This document shows, in pieces, positions 1 to 6,051 of a stretch of 15,711 bases of DNA. Position numbers and translations under genes: made by a program. The stretch's first letter is position 1; the number at the start of each line of letters is the position of its first letter. This DNA comes from Actinomycetota bacterium (GTDB taxonomy: Bacteria > Actinomycetota > Thermoleophilia > Solirubrobacterales > Solirubrobacteraceae): contig VAWY01000173.1 in NCBI GenBank assembly GCA_005888335.1, positions 1-15,711 on the forward strand, written 5' to 3'. The notes under the pieces were generated by a model that had not been told where the DNA came from, did no database searches, and saw only the letters and a list, made by a program, of their open reading frames with translations.

Positions 1-1069
1 CCTCGTTCACGGCATCGACGGCGAAGCGCACCGCCGCCTGCGCCGGGCGCTGGGCGCTGCGCGTCTGCAGCAGGTACAGGCGCCCCTCCTCGACGGTGAA
101 CTCGGTGTCCTGCATGTCGCGGTAGTGGCGCTCGAGCGTGCCCAGGAGCTCCATGAGCTGCGCGTGGACGTCGGGCAGCCAGTCGCGCAGCTCGGCGATG
201 TCGCGCGGCGTGCGCGCCCCGCCGACCACATCCTCGCCCTGCGCGTTGAGCAGGAAGTCGCCGCTCGGCTCGGGCGCCCCGGTGACCTCGTCGCGGCTGA
301 AGGCCACCCCTGAGCCGCTGGTGTCGCCCTTGTTGCCGAAGACCATCTGCTGCACGTTGACCGCGGTGCCCCAGTCGTCGGGGATCCGGTTGATGCGCCG
401 GTAGCAGACGGCGCGCTCGCCCGTCCACGAGTCGAACACGGCCCGGATCGCCTGGTCGAGCTGCTCGCGCGGGTCGCCGGGGAAGTCGTAGAAGGAGCGG
501 AAGGTCTGCGCGAGCGCGCGCAGCGCGGCGGCGTCGAGCTCGGTGTCGTCCTCGACGCCGCGCTCGCGCTTGGCCAGCTTGATCGCCTGCTCGAAGCGCT
601 CGCCGGGCACGCCGTGCACGACATTGCCGAACATCTGGACGAAGCGCCGGTAGCAGTCCCACGCGAAGCGCTCGTTGCCCGTCGCCCCCGCGAGGCCATC
701 GACGCTCGAGTCGTTGAGACCGAGGTTGAGCACCGTGTCGAGCATCCCCGGCATCGACTCGCGCGCCCCGCTGCGCACGCTCACCAGCAGCGGGTCGTCC
801 GGGTCGCCCAGCCGCTTGCCCGCACGCTCCTCCAGGTGCGCGAGCGCCTCGTCGACCTGCGGCGCGAGGTCGCCGGGCGGCGTGCGCTCGCGGCGCAGGT
901 ATTCGACGCACGCCTCGGTGGTGATCGTGAAGCCGGCGGGGACGCGCTCGGCGCCCAGGATGCGGGTCATCTCGGCGACGTTGGCGCCCTTGCCGCCGAG
1001 CAGCTCCCGCATCTCGCGGGAGCCCTCGGTGAAGTCGTACACCCAGCGGGTGGCCACGAGCAGGGTCAC
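1..1069 (-). CDS. ppdK: pyruvate, phosphate dikinase, N-terminal part (runs off the window)
   Basis: PPDK interconverts pyruvate + ATP + phosphate and PEP + AMP + pyrophosphate in the cytoplasm. The visible 356 residues are the N-terminal ATP-grasp domain of a protein normally about 870-900 residues long; the swivelling His domain and the PEP/pyruvate barrel lie beyond base 1. Seen: YDFTEG (11-16), GGKGANVAEMT (25-35), VPAGFTITTEAC (43-54), SVRSGARESMPGMLDTVLNL (97-116, with the ATP-site Arg), then FGNKGDTSGSGVAFSRD, NAQGEDVVGGARTP and LLQTRSAQR near the edge. This pattern fits PPDK better than PEP synthase. The start is GTG at 1069, chosen because the family's N-terminus begins there; it lies 9 bases after the HPr stop with GGAG upstream. 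It is the third gene of the dhaM-HPr-ppdK operon. In this setting I infer that it supplies PEP to the Dha phosphotransferase chain. Confidence 0.93.
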   Translation of the reverse strand, partial: MTLLVATRWVYDFTEGSREMRELLGGKGANVAEMTRILGAERVPAGFTITTEACVEYLRRERTPPGDLAPQVDEALAHLEERAGKRLGDPDDPLLVSVRSGARESMPGMLDTVLNLGLNDSSVDGLAGATGNERFAWDCYRRFVQMFGNVVHGVPGERFEQAIKLAKRERGVEDDTELDAAALRALAQTFRSFYDFPGDPREQLDQAIRAVFDSWTGERAVCYRRINRIPDDWGTAVNVQQMVFGNKGDTSGSGVAFSRDEVTGAPEPSGDFLLNAQGEDVVGGARTPRDIAELRDWLPDVHAQLMELLGTLERHYRDMQDTEFTVEEGRLYLLQTRSAQRPAQAAVRFAVDAVNE

Positions 1070-1078
1070 GCGTGCGCC

Positions 1079-1351
1079 CTACTCCACGAGGTCCGCGACG
1101 CAGGTCGCGAGCGCGTCGAGCGCGACGTCCGCGTCCTGGCCCTCGGCGCTCAGCCGCAGCTCGGTGCCGCGACGCGCGCCGAGCGCCATCACGGCCAGCA
1201 GGGACTTCGCGTCCGCCCAGCGATCGTTGGCGAACACCTGGACGGTCGCGCCGAAGCGCATCGCCGTGCGCACGAACTGCGCCGCCGGCCGCGCGTGCAG
1301 GTCCACGTCGTCCGGGAGCCGGACGACGGCCTCAGAGCTTGCTAGCACCAC
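1079..1351 (-). CDS. HPr-family phosphocarrier protein of the Dha-PTS
   Basis: This 90-residue protein has the size and layout of PTS HPr, the small carrier that takes phosphate from enzyme I on a histidine and passes it to an EIIA protein. Seen: VDLHARPAAQFVRTA (16-30), with the phosphorylatable His19 followed by the conserved Arg21-Pro22, and DAKSLLAVMALGARRGTELRL (47-67), which matches the second HPr motif and keeps a Ser (Ser50) at the regulatory Ser-46 position of Firmicutes. No HPr kinase is visible here, so that serine may not be used. The GTG start at 1351 lies inside the end of dhaM (20-base overlap) and is preceded by GGAGGAGG, which points to translational coupling. The natural partners are enzyme I on the opposite arm and DhaM just upstream. 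Confidence 0.93.
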   Translation of the reverse strand: MVLASSEAVVRLPDDVDLHARPAAQFVRTAMRFGATVQVFANDRWADAKSLLAVMALGARRGTELRLSAEGQDADVALDALATCVADLVE

Positions 1352-1712
1352 GAGCCTCCTCCGCGCCGTTGACGACGTCCTCGAGCGGCAGGCCCATCGA
1401 GGCCACCACGGCCGCGGCGACCGCGCCCTCCACCACGGGCGCGTCGGCGAGCTTCACGACGCCATCGCCGTGCTCGAGGATGTGCCGGATGGTGAGAACG
1501 GCGCTGCCCAGGTCCGCGAGGACCACCACACCATCACCCTGGTCGGCCCGGCGGATCGCCTCGCGCACGAGGCCCTCGTCGGTGCCGAGCGTGCCGAGCG
1601 AGTCGCCCCCGGCGCTCTCCAGGCGCACCTCGTCGCCCGCCATCTGACTGGCCATGTCCACCACGCCCCGCGCGATCTCCGCGCTGTGGGATACGACGAC
1701 GACACCGACCAC
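1332..1712 (-). CDS. dhaM: dihydroxyacetone kinase phosphoryl donor subunit DhaM (EIIA-Man type)
   Basis: This 126-residue protein is the phosphoryl donor of PTS-type dihydroxyacetone kinase: it takes phosphate from HPr and rephosphorylates the nucleotide bound to DhaL. Seen: an N-terminal strand VGVVVVSHS with the active-site His9, the SAGGDSLGTLGTDEGLV segment (33-49), VVVLADLGSAVLTIRHIL (63-80) and DAPVVEGAVAAAV, all hallmarks of the family. It consists of the EIIA domain only. The E. coli protein has HPr and an enzyme I-like segment fused on, whereas here those functions are separate genes at the same locus. The start is GTG at 1712 with AAGGAGG at 1718-1724, five bases away. It is the first gene of the leftward operon, under the divergent promoter. 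Confidence 0.95.
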   Translation of the reverse strand: MVGVVVVSHSAEIARGVVDMASQMAGDEVRLESAGGDSLGTLGTDEGLVREAIRRADQGDGVVVLADLGSAVLTIRHILEHGDGVVKLADAPVVEGAVAAAVVASMGLPLEDVVNGAEEARGASKL

Positions 1713-1744
1713 GACGACCTCCTTGTTCGCATGCCAGGAACCAA

Positions 1745-1774
1745 ATGCTATTCGACATTATCGAATCTTGTCAA
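1745..1774 (-). promoter_or_regulatory. probable sigma-70-type promoter of dhaM-HPr-ppdK
   Basis: On the minus strand TTGACA (1774-1769) is followed after 18 bases by TAGCAT (1750-1745), a good -35/-10 pair. Transcription would begin near 1738, about 26 bases before the dhaM start codon. The palindromic operator at 1750-1766 fills the spacer and touches the -10, so a bound protein should block RNA polymerase. The assignment comes from sequence pattern only. Confidence 0.7.
1750..1766. promoter_or_regulatory. operator palindrome O1, with half-site at 1776-1786
   Basis: ATTCGACATTATCGAAT is an inverted repeat (ATTCGA-N5-TCGAAT) lying between the -35 and -10 of the dhaM promoter. Its right-hand 11 bases, CATTATCGAAT, recur exactly at 1776-1786, 20 bp away (about two helical turns), just upstream of the dhaM -35. 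This layout fits cooperative binding of two dimers of a repressor. No regulator gene is in the window. The motif shape resembles operators of DeoR/GlpR- or IclR-type regulators, but the family cannot be fixed from this. Confidence 0.75.
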
Positions 1775-1793
1775 CCATTATCGAATGTAGCCC

Positions 1794-1823
1794 TTGACAC
1801 GAGCACTCCTCGCGGTGTACCGT
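1794..1823 (+). promoter_or_regulatory. probable sigma-70-type promoter of the MIP channel-dhaK-dhaL-ptsI operon
   Basis: TTGACA (1794-1799), an 18-base spacer and TACCGT (1818-1823, fitting TANNNT) form a promoter with the same geometry as the divergent one. The expected start of transcription, near 1830, lies just before operator O2. The two -35 boxes are about 20 bases apart, so the two promoters are back to back. Confidence 0.65.
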
Positions 1824-1837
1824 CCGCGCCGAATTCC

Positions 1838-1854
1838 GTTCGACATTGTCGAAT
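1838..1854. promoter_or_regulatory. operator palindrome O2, with half-site at 1858-1864
   Basis: GTTCGACATTGTCGAAT repeats O1 with three base differences and lies immediately downstream of the predicted transcription start, a classic repressor position. A second left half, ATTCGAC, begins at 1858, exactly 20 bp after the left half of O2, and runs towards the ribosome binding site AAGGAGGAG (1870-1878). O1 and O2 centres are 88 bp apart, which would allow looping or joint control of both operons by the same protein. Confidence 0.75.
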
Positions 1855-1884
1855 CTCATTCGACTCAACAAGGAGGAGAGGACG

Positions 1885-2682
1885 GTGCAGGAGCATTCCC
1901 TGGGGCAGCGGCTGGTGGCGGAGACCATCGGAACGGCGCTGCTCGTGCTGGTGGGTCCCGGCTCGGTCGTCGCGACCCTGATCCTCGCGGGCGACAGCAA
2001 GCCCGCGGTCACGGGAGCCGACCTGCTCGGCATCTCGTTCGCCTTTGGCCTGATCATCGCGGCGCTGGTCTACGCGATCGGCAAGGTCTCTGGCTGTCAC
2101 ATCAACCCGGCGGTCACCTGCGCGCTGGCCGTCACCAAGCGCTTCCCGTGGCGGGAGGTCCCCGCCTACGTGAGCGCGCAGGTCCTCGGCGCCGTCATCG
2201 GGGCGCTCGGCATCTGGGCCGTGTTCGCGCACAACGCGATCGACCTGGGCATGGGCATGACCTCGTTCAACCAGGACGCCAGCACCTGGGCCCAGGCGAT
2301 CTTCGCCGAGGGGATCGGCACGTTCATGCTGATGTTCGCGATCCTGGGCATCGTCGACTCGCGCTCGCCCAGCGACCTCGCCGGCATCGTCATCGGCGGC
2401 GTCGTCGTCGCGATCATCATGATCGTCGGTCCGATCACCGGCGCCTCGCTGAACCCGGCGCGCGCGTTCGGCCCGGAGCTGGTGTCGGCGCTCGGCAACG
2501 GGGCGACGCATTGGAACCAGCTCATCCCGGTCTACGTCCTGCCGGGCCTCGGCGGCGCCGGCCTGGCGGCCGTGCTCTATGACCTCCTGGCGACGCCGCG
2601 CAAGGTGACGCGGCCGATCCGCGAGGCCGTCACCACCACCCCCGACCCCGTCCCGGCCCCGGACGCGGCCGTGACGCGCTGA
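1885..2682 (+). CDS. MIP-family channel (aquaglyceroporin-like)
   Basis: This 265-residue integral membrane channel should move glycerol, dihydroxyacetone, water or similar small solutes. Seen: six hydrophobic stretches and the two half-helix motifs HINPAVT (Asn74) and LNPARAFGP (Asn190, filter Arg193). The Asp that follows NPAR in classical GlpF is Ala here. By hand alignment with AqpZ and GlpF the four selectivity positions are Phe54, Ile178, Ala187 and Arg193, which is closer to plant-type NIP channels than to AqpZ; KRFPWREVPAY after the first motif is also NIP-like. The start is GTG at 1885, six bases after AAGGAGGAG. A TTG in frame at 1846 would place the N-terminus inside the operator and has no Shine-Dalgarno sequence. 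It is first in an operon with dhaK (11-base gap), so I infer uptake of the kinase substrate or its precursor. GlpF is the functional analogue, but the symbol is left open. Confidence 0.9.
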   Translation: MQEHSLGQRLVAETIGTALLVLVGPGSVVATLILAGDSKPAVTGADLLGISFAFGLIIAALVYAIGKVSGCHINPAVTCALAVTKRFPWREVPAYVSAQVLGAVIGALGIWAVFAHNAIDLGMGMTSFNQDASTWAQAIFAEGIGTFMLMFAILGIVDSRSPSDLAGIVIGGVVVAIIMIVGPITGASLNPARAFGPELVSALGNGATHWNQLIPVYVLPGLGGAGLAAVLYDLLATPRKVTRPIREAVTTTPDPVPAPDAAVTR

Positions 2683-2693
2683 GAGGACCGATC

Positions 2694-3719
2694 ATGGCCA
2701 CAGAAGTCACCACCGCGCCGATGCGCAAGTTCCTCAACGACCCCGCCGACGCCGTCAAGGAGTCGCTGGCCGGCCTGGCGGCCGCGCATCCGCGCATCCT
2801 GCGCTATGACGCCGAGGCGCAGATCCTGACCCGGGCCGACGCGCCGATCTCAGGCAAGGTCGCGCTGATCTCCGGCGGCGGCTCGGGGCACGAGCCGCTG
2901 CACGGCGGGTTCGTGGGCCGGGGCATGCTGGACGCCGCCTGCCCGGGTGAGGTGTTCACCTCGCCGGTGCCGGAGCAGATGCTGGCCGCGACCAAGGCGG
3001 TCGACGGCGGCGCCGGGGTCATCCACATCGTCAAGAACTACACGGGCGACGTGATGAACTTCAAGCTGGCCGCCGAGGACGCCGCCGACGAGGGCATCGA
3101 CGTCCAGTCGGTGCTCGTCGACGACGACGTGGCCGTGCAGGACTCGCTGTACACCGCCGGTCGCCGGGGCGTGGGCGCCACGGTGCTGCTGGAGAAGATC
3201 GCGGGCGCGGCCGCCGAACGGGGTGACGATCTGGCGACGGTGACGCGCATCGCGCGGCGCGTGAACGAGCGAGCGCGCTCGTTCGGGATCGCGCTGTCGT
3301 CGTGCACCCCTCCGGCCGCGAGCCGGCCGATCTTCGACCTGCCCGAGGGCGAGGTCGAGATCGGGATCGGCATCCACGGCGAGCCGGGGCGCCGGCGTGA
3401 GCCGATCCGCTCGGCGCGTGAGCTGGCGCAGCAGATGGTCGAGCCGGTCCTGTCGGACCTCGACCCTCAGGGGTCGCGCGTGCTGGTCTTCGTCAACGGG
3501 ATGGGCGGCACGCCGGAACTGGAGCTCTACCTGCTCTACGGCGAGGTCGACCGCCTGCTGGGCTTCGCCGGCCTGGTGCCGGCCCGCAACCTCGTCGGCA
3601 GCTACATCACCTCGCTGGAGATGGCGGGGGCATCGCTGACGGTGCTCGAGCTCGACGAGGAGCTCGAGGCCCTGTGGGATGCGCCCGTGGACACCGCGGC
3701 GCTGCGCTGGGGAGCGTGA
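2694..3719 (+). CDS. dhaK: dihydroxyacetone kinase substrate-binding subunit DhaK
   Basis: This 341-residue cytoplasmic subunit binds dihydroxyacetone covalently as a hemiaminal on a histidine and receives the phosphate from DhaL to give dihydroxyacetone phosphate. Seen: MRKFLNDPADAVKESLAGL at the N-terminus, the substrate loop GGGSGHEPLHGGFVGRGML, HIVKNYTGDVMNFKLAAE, VDDDVAVQD, GRRGVGATVLLEKIAGAAAE, and GIGIHGEPG with the substrate-binding His228. Length and motif order match complete DhaK proteins, without the fused C-terminal ATPase domain of the ATP-dependent kinases. The start is ATG at 2694, 11 bases after the channel gene. The end overlaps the preferred dhaL start (GTGA), so the two subunits should be made in step. 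DhaM at the same locus shows this is the PEP-dependent type. Confidence 0.97.
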   Translation: MATEVTTAPMRKFLNDPADAVKESLAGLAAAHPRILRYDAEAQILTRADAPISGKVALISGGGSGHEPLHGGFVGRGMLDAACPGEVFTSPVPEQMLAATKAVDGGAGVIHIVKNYTGDVMNFKLAAEDAADEGIDVQSVLVDDDVAVQDSLYTAGRRGVGATVLLEKIAGAAAERGDDLATVTRIARRVNERARSFGIALSSCTPPAASRPIFDLPEGEVEIGIGIHGEPGRRREPIRSARELAQQMVEPVLSDLDPQGSRVLVFVNGMGGTPELELYLLYGEVDRLLGFAGLVPARNLVGSYITSLEMAGASLTVLELDEELEALWDAPVDTAALRWGA

Positions 3720-4384
3720 CGATCGTGATCACCGAAGCCACAGCCACAGTGCAGTCGGCCACCATCGCCGCCTGGATGTCGGAGATCGGCGCCGTCGTGC
3801 GTGCCCGGCGCGACCACCTCACGCAGCTCGACGCCGCCATCGGCGACGGTGATCACGGCACCAACATGGCTCGCGGCTTCGACGCCGTGGAGAAGGCGCT
3901 GGCCGGGCAGGAGGGCAACCTCCCTCCCGGCCGGCTCCTGATCCTGTGCGGCAAGACGCTGGTCGCGACGGTGGGCGGCGCCAGCGGCCCGCTCTGGGGA
4001 TCGGCGCTTCGCCGCGCGGGCCGGTCGCTGGGCGACGCGCCGGCGATCGATGGCGCCCAGCTCGCGGAGGCCCTCGAGGCGGCGCTGGCCGGGATCAAGG
4101 AGCTCGGCGCCGCCGTCGTCGGCGACAAGACGATCGTCGACGCGCTCGAGCCCGCCGCCATCGCGCTGCGCGGCGCGGTCGACGCGGGCCGGCCGCCGGC
4201 GCGCGCCGCGGAGGCGGCCGCCGCGGCGGCCGAGGCGGGCGCGCGGGCGACCGTGCCGCTGCGCGCGCGCAAGGGCCGCGCCTCGTACCTGGGCGACCGC
4301 TCGATCGGCCACCAGGACCCCGGGGCGACCTCCACGGCGCTGATCGTCCGTGCGCTCGAACGCGCCGTCGCGCGGGAGGGCTGA
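3716..4384 (+). CDS. dhaL: dihydroxyacetone kinase nucleotide-binding subunit DhaL
   Basis: DhaL (222 residues) holds a tightly bound ADP that serves as coenzyme: DhaM phosphorylates it to ATP and the gamma phosphate then goes to dihydroxyacetone on DhaK. Seen: LDAAIGDGDHGTNMARGF (38-55) with the Mg/ADP ligands Asp39, Asp44 and Asp46, GGASGPLWGSALRRAG, DKTIVDALEPA, and ARKGRASYLGDRSIGHQDPG near the C-terminus, all typical. I choose GTG at 3716, which overlaps the dhaK stop as GTGA with GGGGAG just upstream. GTG at 3725 is also possible. A start further upstream at 3674 would overlap dhaK by 46 bases and add residues not typical of the family. One base separates its stop from the enzyme I start. 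Confidence 0.95.
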   Translation: MTIVITEATATVQSATIAAWMSEIGAVVRARRDHLTQLDAAIGDGDHGTNMARGFDAVEKALAGQEGNLPPGRLLILCGKTLVATVGGASGPLWGSALRRAGRSLGDAPAIDGAQLAEALEAALAGIKELGAAVVGDKTIVDALEPAAIALRGAVDAGRPPARAAEAAAAAAEAGARATVPLRARKGRASYLGDRSIGHQDPGATSTALIVRALERAVAREG

Positions 4385-4385
4385 C

Positions 4386-6023
4386 ATGGCCGAGCACCTG
4401 CTGCAGGGCCTGGCCGCCTCGCCCGGCGTGGCGGCCGGCCCCGCCGTCGTGCTGGACGCACCGGCCGCCGCCGAGGAGGACGTGCCGCCGGCGCAGCGCC
4501 CGGCCACGTCGCTGCTCGCCACCGGCGCGCTGGAGGCGGCCGCCGAGCAGCTCGAGGAGCTCGCGCGCAGGCTGGCCGGCGACGGCCTGGGCGCCGACGC
4601 CGAGATCGTCGAGACGGGGGCGCTGATGGCGCGCGACCCGGCCCTCGTGGCCGCCGTCGAGCGCTCGGTGGTGGAGGACGGGCGCCCGGCGGTCGCCGCG
4701 ATCCTGGCCGCCACCGACGCGCACGCCGCGCTGTTGGCGGCGCTGCCCGACGAGCTGCTGGCGGCCCGCGCCGACGACGTGCGCTCGCTCGGGCGCCGCG
4801 CCGCCCGCCTGGCCCATGGCACGGCCACCTCGACGAACGGAACGGCCGGCGGCATTGTCGTGGCCGATGACCTCGGCCCCGCCGACGTCGCCGACCTCCA
4901 GGACCGGGTGCACGCCATCGCGCTCGCCGCGGGGGGCCCGACAGCCCACGCGGCCATCGTCGCCCGATCGCTCGGCCTGCCCATGGTCACCGGGCTGGGA
5001 CCTGACGTGCTGGCGGTCGCGCAGAGCACGCCACTCGTCCTCGACGGCGACACCGGCCGCGTGCTCGTCGACCCGTCGCGCGAGCGGCTGGCTGCCGCCG
5101 ACGAGGCGACCGCGGCGCGGGCGGCCGCCCGGCGCGCCGCGATCGACGCACGCTCCCTGCCCGCGGTCACGACCGACGGACACGAGCTCACCGTCCTGGC
5201 CAACGTCGCCAGCGCCCCCGAGGTGCGCGCGGCGCTGGACGCCGGGGCCGAGGGCGTCGGCCTGCTGCGCACCGAGCTGCTCTGCCTGGACGCCGCACGC
5301 TGGCCCACCGAGGCCGAGCACCGCCGCGCGCTGCGCCCGGTGCTCGCGCCGCTGGCCGGTCGCGTCGCCACGGTGCGCGTGCTGGACTTCGGCGGCGACA
5401 AGCTGCCGCCCTTCCTGGCCGCCGACGACGACGGCAGCCGCGGCATCGCCCTGCTCCTGCGCCACCCGGCCGCGCTCGAGGATCAGCTCGCGGCGATCCT
5501 CGCCGAGGGCGCCGACTGCCGGCTGCGCATCCTCCTGCCGATGGTCGACGACGTCTCGCAGCTCGTCGCGGTCGAGGAGGTGCTCGCGCGCGCCCGCGCG
5601 CGCACCCGCGTGGACGAAGGTTCGCTGGGCGCCATGATCGAGACCCCGGTGGCGGTTGCCGGCGCGCCGGCCATCGCCGCGCGCGCGGCCTTCCTGAGCA
5701 TCGGCACGAACGACCTCACCGCATCGACGCTGGGCGTCGACCGCTTCGCCGCCGGCACGGCGCGCGCGGACGATCCCCGCGTGCTGGCGGCGATCGCGCG
5801 CAGCATCGACGCCGCCCACGAAGCCGGCCTCGCCGTCGAGGTCTGCGGCGAGGCCGCGGCCGACCCGGTGATGCTTCCGCTGCTGATCGGCCTGGGCGTC
5901 GACGAGCTCAGCGCCGGCGCGGCCCGGGTCGGCCCCCTCCGCGCCCAGATCCGCTCGCTCTCGCTGGAGGCCTGCCGCGCGGCCGCTCACTCGGCGCTCG
6001 ACGCCGCCCCATCACCGCGGTGA
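4386..6023 (+). CDS. ptsI: PTS enzyme I (phosphoenolpyruvate-protein phosphotransferase)
   Basis: Enzyme I (545 residues; usual length about 570) takes phosphate from PEP onto a histidine and hands it to HPr. Seen: an N-terminal helical HPr-binding region, the swivel motif GGPTAHAAIVARSLGLPMV with the phosphorylated His188, then the PEP barrel with GVGLLRTELLCLD, VRVLDFGGDKLPPFL, GSRGIALLLRHP, LLPMVDDVSQL, GAMIETPVAVAGA, LSIGTNDLTASTLGVDR and VEVCGEAAADP (Cys487, matching the acid-base Cys of E. coli EI). All catalytic positions I can check are present. The start is ATG at 4386, one base after dhaL. As the last gene of the dha operon, facing HPr and dhaM across the promoter, it is probably dedicated to dihydroxyacetone phosphorylation. 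Confidence 0.95.
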   Translation: MAEHLLQGLAASPGVAAGPAVVLDAPAAAEEDVPPAQRPATSLLATGALEAAAEQLEELARRLAGDGLGADAEIVETGALMARDPALVAAVERSVVEDGRPAVAAILAATDAHAALLAALPDELLAARADDVRSLGRRAARLAHGTATSTNGTAGGIVVADDLGPADVADLQDRVHAIALAAGGPTAHAAIVARSLGLPMVTGLGPDVLAVAQSTPLVLDGDTGRVLVDPSRERLAAADEATAARAAARRAAIDARSLPAVTTDGHELTVLANVASAPEVRAALDAGAEGVGLLRTELLCLDAARWPTEAEHRRALRPVLAPLAGRVATVRVLDFGGDKLPPFLAADDDGSRGIALLLRHPAALEDQLAAILAEGADCRLRILLPMVDDVSQLVAVEEVLARARARTRVDEGSLGAMIETPVAVAGAPAIAARAAFLSIGTNDLTASTLGVDRFAAGTARADDPRVLAAIARSIDAAHEAGLAVEVCGEAAADPVMLPLLIGLGVDELSAGAARVGPLRAQIRSLSLEACRAAAHSALDAAPSPR

Positions 6024-6033
6024 CGGGGCGGCG
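6002..6033. terminator. hairpin at the convergent junction, containing the ptsI stop codon
   Basis: A 9-bp stem (6002-6010 with 6025-6033) is capped, after one mismatch, by the perfect palindrome TCACCGCGGTGA (6012-6023), whose last three bases are the ptsI stop codon. It sits between ptsI and the convergent RTX-like gene ending at 6052 and could end transcription from both sides. There is no clear T-run on either side, as is common in high-GC actinobacteria. Confidence 0.55.
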
Positions 6034-6051
6034 GCAGCGGGCGCGTCAGCT

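Noticed and set aside
7..1345. Long open frames on both strands across the ppdK/HPr region (for example 614-1345 plus, 7-699 minus)
   Set aside because: They are Arg/Ser/Ala-rich shadows; the GTG-started minus frame shows the full PPDK motif series.
1846..1884. Upstream TTG start for the MIP channel
   Set aside because: It lies inside operator O2, has no Shine-Dalgarno sequence and adds residues not typical of the family; GTG at 1885 follows AAGGAGGAG.
3602..5990. Long minus-strand open frames of more than 600 codons antisense to dhaL and ptsI
   Set aside because: Low-complexity Arg/Ala/Gly composition and no family motifs; the plus strand has complete catalytic motifs of DhaL and EI.
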